A stretch of 64,000 nucleotides of DNA from an uncultured Acidimicrobiales bacterium. GTDB lineage: Bacteria > Actinomycetota > Acidimicrobiia > Acidimicrobiales > SZUA-35. Within the stretch, counting starts at the first letter, position 1, and each line of letters begins with the position of its first letter. Position numbers and translations under genes: made by a program. Shown here piece after piece: positions 50,015 to 57,440 of this stretch. The stretch lies in contig CALKTH010000009.1 of NCBI GenBank assembly GCA_937997485.1, forward strand, positions 62,001 to 126,000, given 5' to 3'. The notes beneath the pieces are model-generated. The model made no database searches and had not been told where the DNA came from. It was given only the letters and a program-made list of their open reading frames with translations.

Positions 50015-50980
50015 ATGCATGGCATCCAGATGGCGAAGACCGGCGGCCCGGAAGTTCTCGAATGGCTGCACCTCGATGACCCAACTCCTGAGCCCGGCCA
50101 GGTCGTGGTCGACGTCGCGGCAGCGGGCCTGAATTTCATCGATACCTACCAGCGTTCCGGCCTCTACGAGGTGCCGCTTCCTTATCGGCCTGGGCTGGAA
50201 GGAGCGGGGGTGGTCTCCGCCGTTGGCCACGCGGTCTCTGGTGTGTCAGTGGGCGACCGATTGGCGTGGACAACCACGCCGGGCTCCTACGGCGAGAAGA
50301 TCGCGATCGATCCGGCGGCCACGGTGCCAGTCCCCGATGATGTGCCGCTCGATCTGGCGGCAGCCGTGATGTTGCAAGGCATGACAGCGCACTACCTCGC
50401 CGTCGATACCTATGCGCTGCAGCCGGGCGACCGATGTCTGATCCACGCAGGCGCGGGCGGCGTCGGTCTGCTGCTCATTCAGATCGCCAAGATGCGGGGC
50501 GCAGAGGTCTTCACCACGGTCGGCACCCCGGAGAAAGCCGAGCTGGCGCGAGGCGCCGGCGCGGATCACACGATCCTGTATCGAGAGGTGGACTTCGGCG
50601 ACGAGGTGGAACGGGTCGCGGGTTCTCGAGCGCTCGACGTTGTGTACGACGGCGTCGGCCAGTCAGTCTTCCAGCGCAGCCTTGACCTTCTGCGCGCTCG
50701 AGGCGTCATGGCTACGTTCGGCAATGCGTCAGGACCTGTCGAACCGTTCGCACCCCTGGTGCTCTCCCCCGCCTCACTCTTCGTCACCCGGCCCACCCTG
50801 TTCCACTACATCGCCACTCGCGAAGAGTTGCTGGCCCGAGCCGGAGATCTGTTCGGTTGGATTGGTCAGGGCGAGTTGGACGTTCGGGTTGGCTTGCGAA
50901 TGCCGATGGCAGAAGCGGCGGAGGCACACCGCCTACTCGAGGGGCGCGACACGACCGGCAAGGTCCTCCTGGTCAGCTGA
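50015..50980 (+). CDS. NADPH:quinone reductase (zeta-crystallin-like MDR family)
   Basis: A 321-residue medium-chain dehydrogenase/reductase without zinc ligands. GLEGAGVVSAVGHAV, the nucleotide-binding loop AGAGGVGLLLIQIAKMRGAEV and FITRPTLFHYI-like text (ASLFVTRPTLFHYIATREELL) match quinone oxidoreductases. It should reduce quinones or other unsaturated carbonyls with NADPH. It starts 34 bases from the divergent DsbA-like selenoprotein and ends two bases before the stop of soxR, in convergent orientation. Confidence 0.9.
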   Translation: MHGIQMAKTGGPEVLEWLHLDDPTPEPGQVVVDVAAAGLNFIDTYQRSGLYEVPLPYRPGLEGAGVVSAVGHAVSGVSVGDRLAWTTTPGSYGEKIAIDPAATVPVPDDVPLDLAAAVMLQGMTAHYLAVDTYALQPGDRCLIHAGAGGVGLLLIQIAKMRGAEVFTTVGTPEKAELARGAGADHTILYREVDFGDEVERVAGSRALDVVYDGVGQSVFQRSLDLLRARGVMATFGNASGPVEPFAPLVLSPASLFVTRPTLFHYIATREELLARAGDLFGWIGQGELDVRVGLRMPMAEAAEAHRLLEGRDTTGKVLLVS

Positions 50981-50982
50981 GC

Positions 50983-51456
50983 TCAGGCCTCGAGATCGTT
51001 GAAAGAATCACCGAGCAGGTAGCGCGGGCCGCTTCCGAGCGTCGCTGCGCTGTCATCGGGATTCCAAATCGCGCACGCCTCGATCGAGAGGCAGCCACAG
51101 CCAATGCACCCGCCCAACTTGGTGCGAAGCAGTTGGAGACCGGCGATTCGCTCATCGATGTCGGCCGCAAAGCTGGTGGCCAGGCGATTCCAGTCGCGCT
51201 CGGTCGGTGTTCGCCCACCGGGCAGCTCGTCCAATTGGGCTTTGATTTCCTCAAGCGAATATCCGAGCCGCTGGCTGATGAGGATGAAGGACAGCCGGCG
51301 AATCACCGACTTGCGAAATCGTCGATGGCCGGCTGCGGAGCGTTCAGAGTCAACGAGGCCCTTCCCCTCGTAGAAGCGGATGGCCGACACCGAAAGGCCG
51401 GTGCGTTCGGCGACAACCCCGATGGCGATCAGCGGATTTTCTCTTGACCTCGACAT
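50983..51456 (-). CDS. soxR: SoxR, [2Fe-2S] redox-sensing MerR-family regulator
   Basis: A 157-residue regulator. IGVVAERTGLSVSAIRFYEGKGLV is the MerR winged helix-turn-helix, followed by the dimer helix. The cluster loop GGCIGCGCLSIEAC (C-x2-C-x-C-x5-C) is exactly that of SoxR. Oxidation of the cluster by redox-cycling compounds switches target promoters on. ATG 51456 gives the conserved start, since the 28 extra track residues overlap the divergent promoter. The VOC gene opposite is its likely target. SoxR depends on the SUF system for its cluster. Confidence 0.92.
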   Translation of the reverse strand: MSRSRENPLIAIGVVAERTGLSVSAIRFYEGKGLVDSERSAAGHRRFRKSVIRRLSFILISQRLGYSLEEIKAQLDELPGGRTPTERDWNRLATSFAADIDERIAGLQLLRTKLGGCIGCGCLSIEACAIWNPDDSAATLGSGPRYLLGDSFNDLEA

Positions 51457-51474
51457 TGGTTGAGATAGTAGAAC
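51444..51474 (+). promoter_or_regulatory. SoxR-type promoter of the VOC gene
   Basis: TTGACC (51444-51449) and TAGAAC (51469-51474) are separated by 19 bases, the long spacer typical of MerR/SoxR-activated promoters. Inside lies CCTCGACATTGGTTGAGA (51448-51465), an imperfect palindrome with CCTC/GAG half-sites like the enteric soxS box. Seven bases after TAGAAC comes the VOC ATG, so the mRNA would be leaderless. Confidence 0.65.
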
Positions 51475-51481
51475 GATTCTC

Positions 51482-51868
51482 ATGACATCAACAGCACGAC
51501 TCGAACACATCAACGTCACCGTCTCGGACCCTGATGCCACTGCCCAGATGTTCGTCGAGCTCTTCGACTGGCACGTGCGATGGAGCGGTCCGGCGATCGA
51601 CGATGGCTACACCGTGCACGTGGGCTCCGATGAGGACTACGTGGCGCTCTACCGGCCGAACGTCGACCCTTCCGCTCGCGAGGACACCTACCGCCAGGCC
51701 AACGGGCTGAACCATCTCGCGCTGGTCGTCGACGACCTCGACCTCATCGAGAAGCGCGTGCGGGCACAGGGCCTCGAGCCGTTCAACTTCGGCGACTACG
51801 AACCTGGCAAGCGCTTCTACTTCTTCGACACCAACGGCATCGAGTTCGAAGTCGTCTCGTACCCGTGA
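51482..51868 (+). CDS. VOC-family protein, probable SoxR target
   Basis: A 128-residue glyoxalase-fold protein (LEHINVTVSDPDATAQMFVELFDW ... LNHLALVVDDLDLIEKRV ... FYFFDTNGIEFEVVSYP). Ligand-like histidines and glutamates are at LEHIN, LNHLAL and IEFEVV. It is divergent from soxR, and the promoter between them has SoxR features, so it is probably induced by redox-cycling agents. It could detoxify an electrophile or bind a redox-active compound; the substrate is unknown. Confidence 0.87.
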   Translation: MTSTARLEHINVTVSDPDATAQMFVELFDWHVRWSGPAIDDGYTVHVGSDEDYVALYRPNVDPSAREDTYRQANGLNHLALVVDDLDLIEKRVRAQGLEPFNFGDYEPGKRFYFFDTNGIEFEVVSYP

Positions 51869-51890
51869 GCAATCGGAGCGTCGCGCACGC

Positions 51891-52829
51891 TCAGGGTTCG
51901 ATGATCTCGATGCTCTGGCCCGTGCTGTAGGCCACGAGCCCGCCTTCGAGTGCGAGCACGTCGAGGAGGCAGTTGTCGGTGAGGTCGGGCATGGCCTCCA
52001 CACTCTCCCCGTCGGGAGCGAGGCGATAGCGGAGGAGTCGCTGCGTGTTGTACGAGCACACGAGAATCTCGTCGCCGACGACGGCAAGGCCGGTGGGCGC
52101 ACTGTCCGCCGGTATCACCGCCACAACCGACGGATCGATGCCGAGATCACCTCTCGCCAGCCGCTCGTCACCATCCTGAGGGTGGTTGTCGGCAACCCAC
52201 AGCGCTCCGTCGACCGACTCGCCGATAGCGAAGGCGTTGAACCAGGGACCGGACACAACGGCAGGTGCCTGATCCGGCGGGCCGTCGGGGTCGAGCTCCA
52301 CCAGCTTGCCCACGATCGATGTCGGATCTGCCTGGGCATCACGATCATTCAGCAGACCGATGCTGACGAGCAGACGGCCATCGCTAAGTGCGACGACTCT
52401 GCCACCATTACCTCCTCTTCCCGTGGCGGGCCCGACCCAGACCGAGCGCTCGACAGCCAGCTCAGCAGCGTCGTCCGCACCGTCGGTGTTGATCGTTAAC
52501 TCGACGACCTCCAGCCGTTCGTCGGGACGGATCAGACCGGCGAAGATTCGACCCTCGGGAGTTGCCGACAACCCAACGAGCCCACGCTGCCCTTCCGTCG
52601 AGACCTCGAGCGTTGCGACGACACCGCGGTTCTCAAGTACAACATCTCCGTCAAGTTCCGCCCACAAGAGTCGTCCGTCGAGTTCGGTGATAGCCACGGC
52701 CTCGGCTGGCAGAGACCGAGGGCCCGGCGTGTCATCGGCAACACACCCGGCGGTTGATACGAGCAGCGCAGCCAGAGCGGCGGAGAGGGCGCGGCGGGAC
52801 GACCGAGGGAGACGAAGGGCGTCGAACAT
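51891..52829 (-). CDS. Lipoprotein with sugar-dehydrogenase-like beta-propeller
   Basis: A 312-residue exported lipoprotein. After the positively charged start, ALSAALAALLVSTAGC provides the signal and lipobox. The mature part matches the six-bladed PQQ-sugar dehydrogenase-like propeller: GQRGLVGLSATPEGRIFAGLI, GGNGGRVVALSDGRLLVSIG and IVGKLVELDPDG. The PQQ-binding residues could not be checked by eye, so enzymatic activity is uncertain. It is convergent with the VOC gene and divergent from the DedA gene. Confidence 0.82.
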   Translation of the reverse strand: MFDALRLPRSSRRALSAALAALLVSTAGCVADDTPGPRSLPAEAVAITELDGRLLWAELDGDVVLENRGVVATLEVSTEGQRGLVGLSATPEGRIFAGLIRPDERLEVVELTINTDGADDAAELAVERSVWVGPATGRGGNGGRVVALSDGRLLVSIGLLNDRDAQADPTSIVGKLVELDPDGPPDQAPAVVSGPWFNAFAIGESVDGALWVADNHPQDGDERLARGDLGIDPSVVAVIPADSAPTGLAVVGDEILVCSYNTQRLLRYRLAPDGESVEAMPDLTDNCLLDVLALEGGLVAYSTGQSIEIIEP

Positions 52830-52864
52830 GATCTGCGGACGGTAGTAGGGGCGCCATCGCTACC

Positions 52865-53470
52865 GTGCGTCGGGTGATCACCGACCTGCTCGACTGGCTC
52901 GAGACCTTCTCGTCCGAGCCGGTCTTTTATCTCGTCATCTTCGCGATCGCCCTGTTTGATTCGGTGATTCCCGCCGTGCCGAGTGAGACCACCGTGATTC
53001 TCGGAGGCATCGCCGCCGGTCAGGGCAACCTCAACATCGTGGCGGTCATTGCGCTTGGCGCGCTGGGAGCGTTCGTGGGCGACAGCATCGCCTACGGGAT
53101 CGGCTACCGAGCCAGCGACTGGTTGAACCGCACGTGGTTCAAGAGCGAGAAGGCGCAGGGGCGACTGGAGGCAGCAACTCGCCAGATCGACAAGCGAGGC
53201 GGGCTTCTCCTCGTGACCGCTCGCTTCATCCCGGGTGGTCGCACCGCCGTGACGCTGTCATGCGGCATCACCAAGCGTCCGTACCTGGCATGGTTCGCCA
53301 AGTTCGACGTGCTGGCCACGATCATCTGGGCGAGCTATGCCGGCATTCTCGGCTTCGTTGCCGGTGAACGATTCAAGGATTCCCACACCACCGCCTTCTT
53401 CGTCGCCTTCGGCGCCGCCCTCAGCGTCACCGCTCTCATCGAGGCTGTTCGCTGGCTCCGCCACCGCTAG
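52865..53470 (+). CDS. DedA-family membrane protein
   Basis: A 201-residue membrane protein of the DedA/SNARE-associated family, which takes part in lipid carrier flipping and membrane homeostasis. The family motifs FDSVIPAVPSETTVILGG, GAFVGDSIAYGIGYRASDWL and TARFIPGGRTAVTLSCGITKRPYLAWFAKFDVLA are complete, including the conserved arginine in ARFIPGGR. It starts at GTG 52865. Confidence 0.9.
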   Translation: MRRVITDLLDWLETFSSEPVFYLVIFAIALFDSVIPAVPSETTVILGGIAAGQGNLNIVAVIALGALGAFVGDSIAYGIGYRASDWLNRTWFKSEKAQGRLEAATRQIDKRGGLLLVTARFIPGGRTAVTLSCGITKRPYLAWFAKFDVLATIIWASYAGILGFVAGERFKDSHTTAFFVAFGAALSVTALIEAVRWLRHR

Positions 53471-53472
53471 CC

Positions 53473-53531
53473 GGATGCAGGCCCGCCGGACAGGCTGGTG
53501 GCCGCGGGATGCAGGGCCGCAAGCCCGCCGG
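53473..53531. repeat. Two imperfect direct repeats between convergent genes
   Basis: GGATGCAGGCCCGCCGG (53473-53489) is followed by GGATGCAGGGCCGCAAGCCCGCCGG (53507-53531), which differs by a base change and an eight-base insertion. The stretch is very GC-rich and may fold. It could act as a bidirectional stop signal but no clean terminator stem is seen. Confidence 0.5.
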
Positions 53532-53555
53532 GGAGCACACACGAGCCCGACAGAT

Positions 53556-54212
53556 TCAGGGCTGCTTCACCAGACGGATGTAGGGCAGGGGTGATTCCCA
53601 GCCCTCCGGGTACTTCTCGGCTGCGGCTTCGTCGGAGACTCCGGGCGAGATGATGACGTCGTCGCCTTGCTTCCAGTTGGCCGGCGTGGCCACCTGTTCC
53701 TTGGCGGTCAGTTGCACGGAGTCGACGATGCGAAGGATCTCGTCAAAGTTGCGGCCCGTGGTCATCGGGTAGGTGAGGATGACTTTGATCTTCTTGTCGG
53801 GGCCGATCAGGAAGACCGAACGGGCGGTGGCGTTGTTGGCTGCAGTGCGCCCTTCGGCGGAGTCACCGTCATCGGCGGGCAGCATGTCGTACAGCTTCAC
53901 GATCTCGAGGCTTGGGTCGCCGATGAGCGGATAGTTGATCGCTGTGCCCTGCGATACCTCGATGTCTCTCGACCAGGCTTCGTGGTCTTGGACACCGTCA
54001 ACGCTGATGCCGATGGCCTTGGTGTTCCGAGCGTCGAGCTGGGGCTTGAGGGCAGCCACGGCACCCAGTTCGGTCGTGCAGACCGGGGTGAAGTCCTTGG
54101 GGTGGGAGAACATGAGCACCCAGCTGTCGCCGATCCACTCATGAAAGCGCAGCGTGCCTTCGGTGGTGTCAGCGGTGAAGTCGGGCGCGGTGTCGTTGAT
54201 GCGAAGGGACAT
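53556..54212 (-). CDS. 1-Cys peroxiredoxin (Prx6 type)
   Basis: A 218-residue peroxiredoxin. The peroxidatic cysteine is C45 in FSHPKDFTPVCTTE, with the Prx6-type extended C-terminal domain (EQVATPANWKQGDDVIISPGVSDEAAAEKYPEGW) and FLIGPDKKIKVILTYPMTTGRNFDEILR. It reduces hydroperoxides. ATG 54212 is used. A 25-base palindrome 24 bases upstream could control it. Together with SoxR and the selenoproteins it adds to the redox theme of this region. Confidence 0.93.
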   Translation of the reverse strand: MSLRINDTAPDFTADTTEGTLRFHEWIGDSWVLMFSHPKDFTPVCTTELGAVAALKPQLDARNTKAIGISVDGVQDHEAWSRDIEVSQGTAINYPLIGDPSLEIVKLYDMLPADDGDSAEGRTAANNATARSVFLIGPDKKIKVILTYPMTTGRNFDEILRIVDSVQLTAKEQVATPANWKQGDDVIISPGVSDEAAAEKYPEGWESPLPYIRLVKQP

Positions 54213-54235
54213 ACGGATCTCGTTTCGAGTCGGTC

Positions 54236-54260
54236 ATTGTTGACTTACCTGATCGACAAT
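54236..54260. promoter_or_regulatory. Palindrome between peroxiredoxin and DsbA-like genes
   Basis: ATTGTTGA and TCGACAAT are inverted copies (seven of eight match) separated by nine bases. The element lies between the divergent peroxiredoxin and DsbA-like genes and may be an operator for one or both. The cognate regulator is unknown. Confidence 0.45.
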
Positions 54261-54345
54261 AGGGCAATTCGAGACGATGCAGGACACTGCGCGCGCGGGT
54301 ACATGTCACGGAATGCAAAGAAGCAAGAAGCGGTTGGCGAAAGGC

Positions 54346-55119
54346 ATGACCGAGACTGCCTCCTCGCTTCGGGTGCCCGCCGAGACGCCTGCCGACCTGC
54401 TCTTCTATTGGGATCCGATGTGTCCCTTTGCGTGGATGACCTCTCGCTGGGTCAAGCAAGTGCAGGCCCAGAAGAATTACACGGTGGACTGGCGGTTCAT
54501 TTCGCTTCGGATCCTCAACGCCGACAAGGACTACGACAAGCACTTCCCGCCCGAGTACGAAGCCGGGCACAACGGCGGCAAGCGCCTTCTCCGCATGGCT
54601 GCGGCCATCCGGCTCGACCACGGACGCGAGATCATGGATTCCCTCTACACCGCACTCGGTGAGGCGATCTTTGACATCGACCCTCCGGCGTCGGAGACCG
54701 AGCGCCGCCATCGCGTCGGCACGCCCGAACAGGTGCTGCCGATCCTCGACGCGCTCGGCCTCGATCCGGCCTACGCCGATGCGCTGTACGACGAGTCCTG
54801 GGACGCCGAGCTGCAGGCAGAGACCGATGAGGCCCTCGACAAGACTGGACGAGACGTCGGCACGCCGATTCTTGCCTTTCAGCCTCCGGAAGGTCCGGCG
54901 TTTTTCGGTCCGGTGATTTCCCGCCTTCCGTCAGATGAGGAGGCCGTCGCATTGTGGGACTCGGTGATCCATCTCGCCACGTTCCCCGGCTTCGCCGAGA
55001 TCAAGCGCAGCCTCAGAGAACGCCCCCAGCTCCGCGTCTTCGGCATTGACCCCGACGAAGCGGGCAAGGTCGAGGACTGGCACGGCGGCAGCCGTCGCCT
55101 CAACAGCGAGAAGGGCTAG
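54346..55119 (+). CDS. DsbA-family (Rv2466c-like) protein with a C-P-F-A motif
   Basis: A protein of about 257 residues from ATG 54346 (ATG 54313 and 54277 are alternatives). LLFYWDPMCPFAWMTSRWV has the DsbA/Rv2466c active-site context but only the first cysteine: the second position of CxxC is alanine. Later GTPILAF and FFGPVISRLPSDEEAVALWD match the selenoprotein homologue at 49363-49980. One-cysteine enzymes of this fold can act with low-molecular-weight thiols such as mycothiol. The C-terminus carries about 30 extra residues. It is divergent from the peroxiredoxin gene. Confidence 0.85.
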   Translation: MTETASSLRVPAETPADLLFYWDPMCPFAWMTSRWVKQVQAQKNYTVDWRFISLRILNADKDYDKHFPPEYEAGHNGGKRLLRMAAAIRLDHGREIMDSLYTALGEAIFDIDPPASETERRHRVGTPEQVLPILDALGLDPAYADALYDESWDAELQAETDEALDKTGRDVGTPILAFQPPEGPAFFGPVISRLPSDEEAVALWDSVIHLATFPGFAEIKRSLRERPQLRVFGIDPDEAGKVEDWHGGSRRLNSEKG

Positions 55120-55136
55120 TCCCCGCGCCTCCGGAC

Positions 55137-55970
55137 CTACTGGTCCGGGATGAGCACGTTCGCATAGAGCTGCCAGGCCAACACGCTCTTGGCCACGAAG
55201 CTGAGCACGATGTAGATGCGCTCGCCGAACAGATAGTCGGCCCACTTCCCGACCTCCGCGTATTGGAGGTACTGGTTGATGGCAAACGTGTTGAAGAAGA
55301 AGAAGATCGAGAAGATGATGCCGTACACGAACCCGGGCGGGCCCTCACCGTCGCCGGTGAGGATGTACCCACCGATTGCGATCCAGGGGCCGATGCCAGC
55401 GATGCAGCCGAACCAGAACGGTGTCCACCAGGTCTTCTGACCTCGTTGGTTCGTCATCTCCATGAGCCAGCCGAAGAGGATCATGGAGACGTTGACGAAG
55501 GCAATCGAGATGATGGCGCCCAGGTCGGTGATCGTGGTGATCAGCGAGATCGTCACGATCATCAAGGTCGATGAAAGCGAGTATTCGACCCAGCGGAAGC
55601 GATTGCGCCCGTGGCGGAGTTCGCTTCCGTAGCCCTTGAACCCAACGGTTGAAATCAGAAAGTGGAAGAAGGCCGAGAGGAACAGGAAGGCTGCGGTCAG
55701 GGGTGCCAGTTGCACATCGACGAGTGTGGAGAAGACGCCCTCTTCGACCGGGGTGCCGGGCGGCCCGTTCAAGTTGAACGTGGTGATGGGCAGGGTGAAG
55801 TCGGCGGCGATGATCACCATCACCACGGCGGAAATGAGATGCAGCGTTCCCGCTGCGATGTTCAGTGTTCGCAGTTTGGACAGCGTGCCGTCCGGCACCT
55901 CAACGGACTCAGGATCGCCAGCGGCGAGCGGATTGATCGCGGGAGAGGTCATGGCAGGACTCTTGCCCAT
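55137..55970 (-). CDS. Heliorhodopsin
   Basis: A 277-residue seven-helix retinal protein of the heliorhodopsin family, which has inverted topology compared with type 1 rhodopsins. The Schiff-base lysine is in LSFVAKSVLAWQ (K261), the counterion glutamate in RFRWVEYSLSS (E129), and the family-specific IVTISLITTITDLGAIISIAFVNVSMILFGWLMEM is intact. HeRs do not pump ions strongly and are thought to sense light or regulate enzymes. No retinal biosynthesis gene is in the window. ATG 55970 follows GAGAG; ATG 55952 is also possible. Confidence 0.92.
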   Translation of the reverse strand: MGKSPAMTSPAINPLAAGDPESVEVPDGTLSKLRTLNIAAGTLHLISAVVMVIIAADFTLPITTFNLNGPPGTPVEEGVFSTLVDVQLAPLTAAFLFLSAFFHFLISTVGFKGYGSELRHGRNRFRWVEYSLSSTLMIVTISLITTITDLGAIISIAFVNVSMILFGWLMEMTNQRGQKTWWTPFWFGCIAGIGPWIAIGGYILTGDGEGPPGFVYGIIFSIFFFFNTFAINQYLQYAEVGKWADYLFGERIYIVLSFVAKSVLAWQLYANVLIPDQ

Positions 55971-56032
55971 TTTCGATGGCTCTCAATCCTCCGCGCTCAA
56001 GTTGTCCCCGCAGGGGGAGGATGTCGTGATCG

Positions 56033-57103
56033 TCAGAGGCGGGGCAGAACATCGCGGCCGACGGCTCGAAGCACGTCATCTCGAGGAGCGAGCGGCGGCA
56101 GAATCATCAACTGATCGAGCCCGGCTTCTCCGAGTGCCCGCAACCGAGCAACGACTTCGTCAGCGGTCCCAATCACGCAGGTGGCATCAAGAAGCTCGCT
56201 GGTCAGGAACTGCTCCTCCTCCGGAATCACCCAACAGTTGTGTCCTGCGTGGATGCGTTGGTGCCGAACGTCCTCGGGCACCTCATCGAGCAAGGCGACG
56301 TAGTCATCCCACACACCAGCCACCGGACCGCTCGGTCGCCGACCGAACTGACGCCACTGGTCGTACGAGTAGTGCAGCGAGGCGATGGCAAACGCTCCCG
56401 CCTGTTCCTTGACTCGGGCCGAATCGCGTGCTTCCCCCTCATTCGTCACCACAATCGTCGACAGTGAGCAGGTGAAGAACTGCGAGCGATCGAACGGACG
56501 GCCGACGGCCTGAGCACCCGCTTCGATGTGGCGCCAGGTTCGTTCCATGAACGACGGGTCCGGCGGGATGGAGAAGACGGCACCGTCGCCGAATGCGCCG
56601 GCGAGTCCGAGGGACCGAGGCCCGAACCCGGACACGTACAGAGGGATCGGATGGTCGAAATCAACGAAACCCGCATCCGGCATGAGGTGACGAACGGGCG
56701 AGGTCTGACCCCTCCAGGCAACCTCTGCTTCTTCGCCTCGCAACAGCGGGCCAAGTTCGTTCAGGTACGCCTCGTACTCTGCGATGCGCATTGGCTTGTG
56801 TCCCATCATGCGCATGGCCGTGTTGCCCGTTCCGATGCCGAGGAACGTTCGATCCGGAGCGATGCGGTTGATGGAAGCAATGCTGGAGGCGGTTACCGGT
56901 GCCGGTCGAGTAGCAGCGACCGAGACACCCGTCCCCAGTCGAATCGACGTTGTGCGGTCGGCGGCGAGCGCCAGGCATGCGTAGGGATCGCTCCAGATCA
57001 TCTGGGAATCCGCAAACCAGGCAGCACTGAATCCCAACGACTCAGCCAACAGCACGTGATCGATGTCGTCGATCTTGGAGGCAATGCACACACCGAGTTC
57101 CAT
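56033..57103 (-). CDS. LLM class flavin/F420-dependent oxidoreductase
   Basis: A 356-residue luciferase-like TIM-barrel protein. It opens MELGVCIASKIDDIDHVLLAESLGFSAAWFADSQMIW, with RLGTGVSVAATRPAPVTASSIASINRIAPDRTFLGIGTGNTAMRMMG and the C-terminal ATCVIGTADEVVARLRALGEAGLDQLMILPP. The pattern fits F420-dependent members of mycobacteria, but the cofactor is inferred. It is convergent-free and lies on the same strand as the heliorhodopsin, 62 bases upstream of that gene's start. Confidence 0.87.
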   Translation of the reverse strand: MELGVCIASKIDDIDHVLLAESLGFSAAWFADSQMIWSDPYACLALAADRTTSIRLGTGVSVAATRPAPVTASSIASINRIAPDRTFLGIGTGNTAMRMMGHKPMRIAEYEAYLNELGPLLRGEEAEVAWRGQTSPVRHLMPDAGFVDFDHPIPLYVSGFGPRSLGLAGAFGDGAVFSIPPDPSFMERTWRHIEAGAQAVGRPFDRSQFFTCSLSTIVVTNEGEARDSARVKEQAGAFAIASLHYSYDQWRQFGRRPSGPVAGVWDDYVALLDEVPEDVRHQRIHAGHNCWVIPEEEQFLTSELLDATCVIGTADEVVARLRALGEAGLDQLMILPPLAPRDDVLRAVGRDVLPRL

Positions 57104-57179
57104 CGGCTCAGGTTGACACGATCACTCTCAACCAGCGAGCTGGCGAGATCGATGATGGCGCCCGGGCCGCGCTCAGCGG

Positions 57180-57329
57180 TCAGCCTTCAGCAGAGATCGG
57201 CGGGACCTCATCGCCAGAGGCGGCTTCGGCAAGCAACTGCCCGCCGAGGAAGCCGAGAATGAAGATTCCGAGTGCGATCGCGATGATCGCACCGACGCTG
57301 GGAAGTTGGTCAAAGAGACGTTCGAACAC
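57180..57329 (-). CDS. Small single-pass membrane protein
   Basis: A 49-residue protein starting at GTG 57329 (VFERLFDQLPSVGAIIAIALGIFILGFLGGQLL...). One clear transmembrane helix is flanked by a short polar N-terminus and an acidic tail, ISAEG. AAAGGG stands 11 bases upstream. The larger track ORF at 57180-57800 has low-complexity, unlikely N-terminal sequence. No family was recognised. It is divergent from the methyltransferase gene. Confidence 0.55.
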   Translation of the reverse strand: MFERLFDQLPSVGAIIAIALGIFILGFLGGQLLAEAASGDEVPPISAEG

Positions 57330-57440
57330 GACGGTCTCGCCCTTTCTGGCCCGGAAGGAAAGAGCGGCTCGGCGTGGCTGCTCTTGGGCTCGCAAGAATC
57401 TATTGCATCCAAAACCCCTCGTGCAGAGGTAGACGTACCT

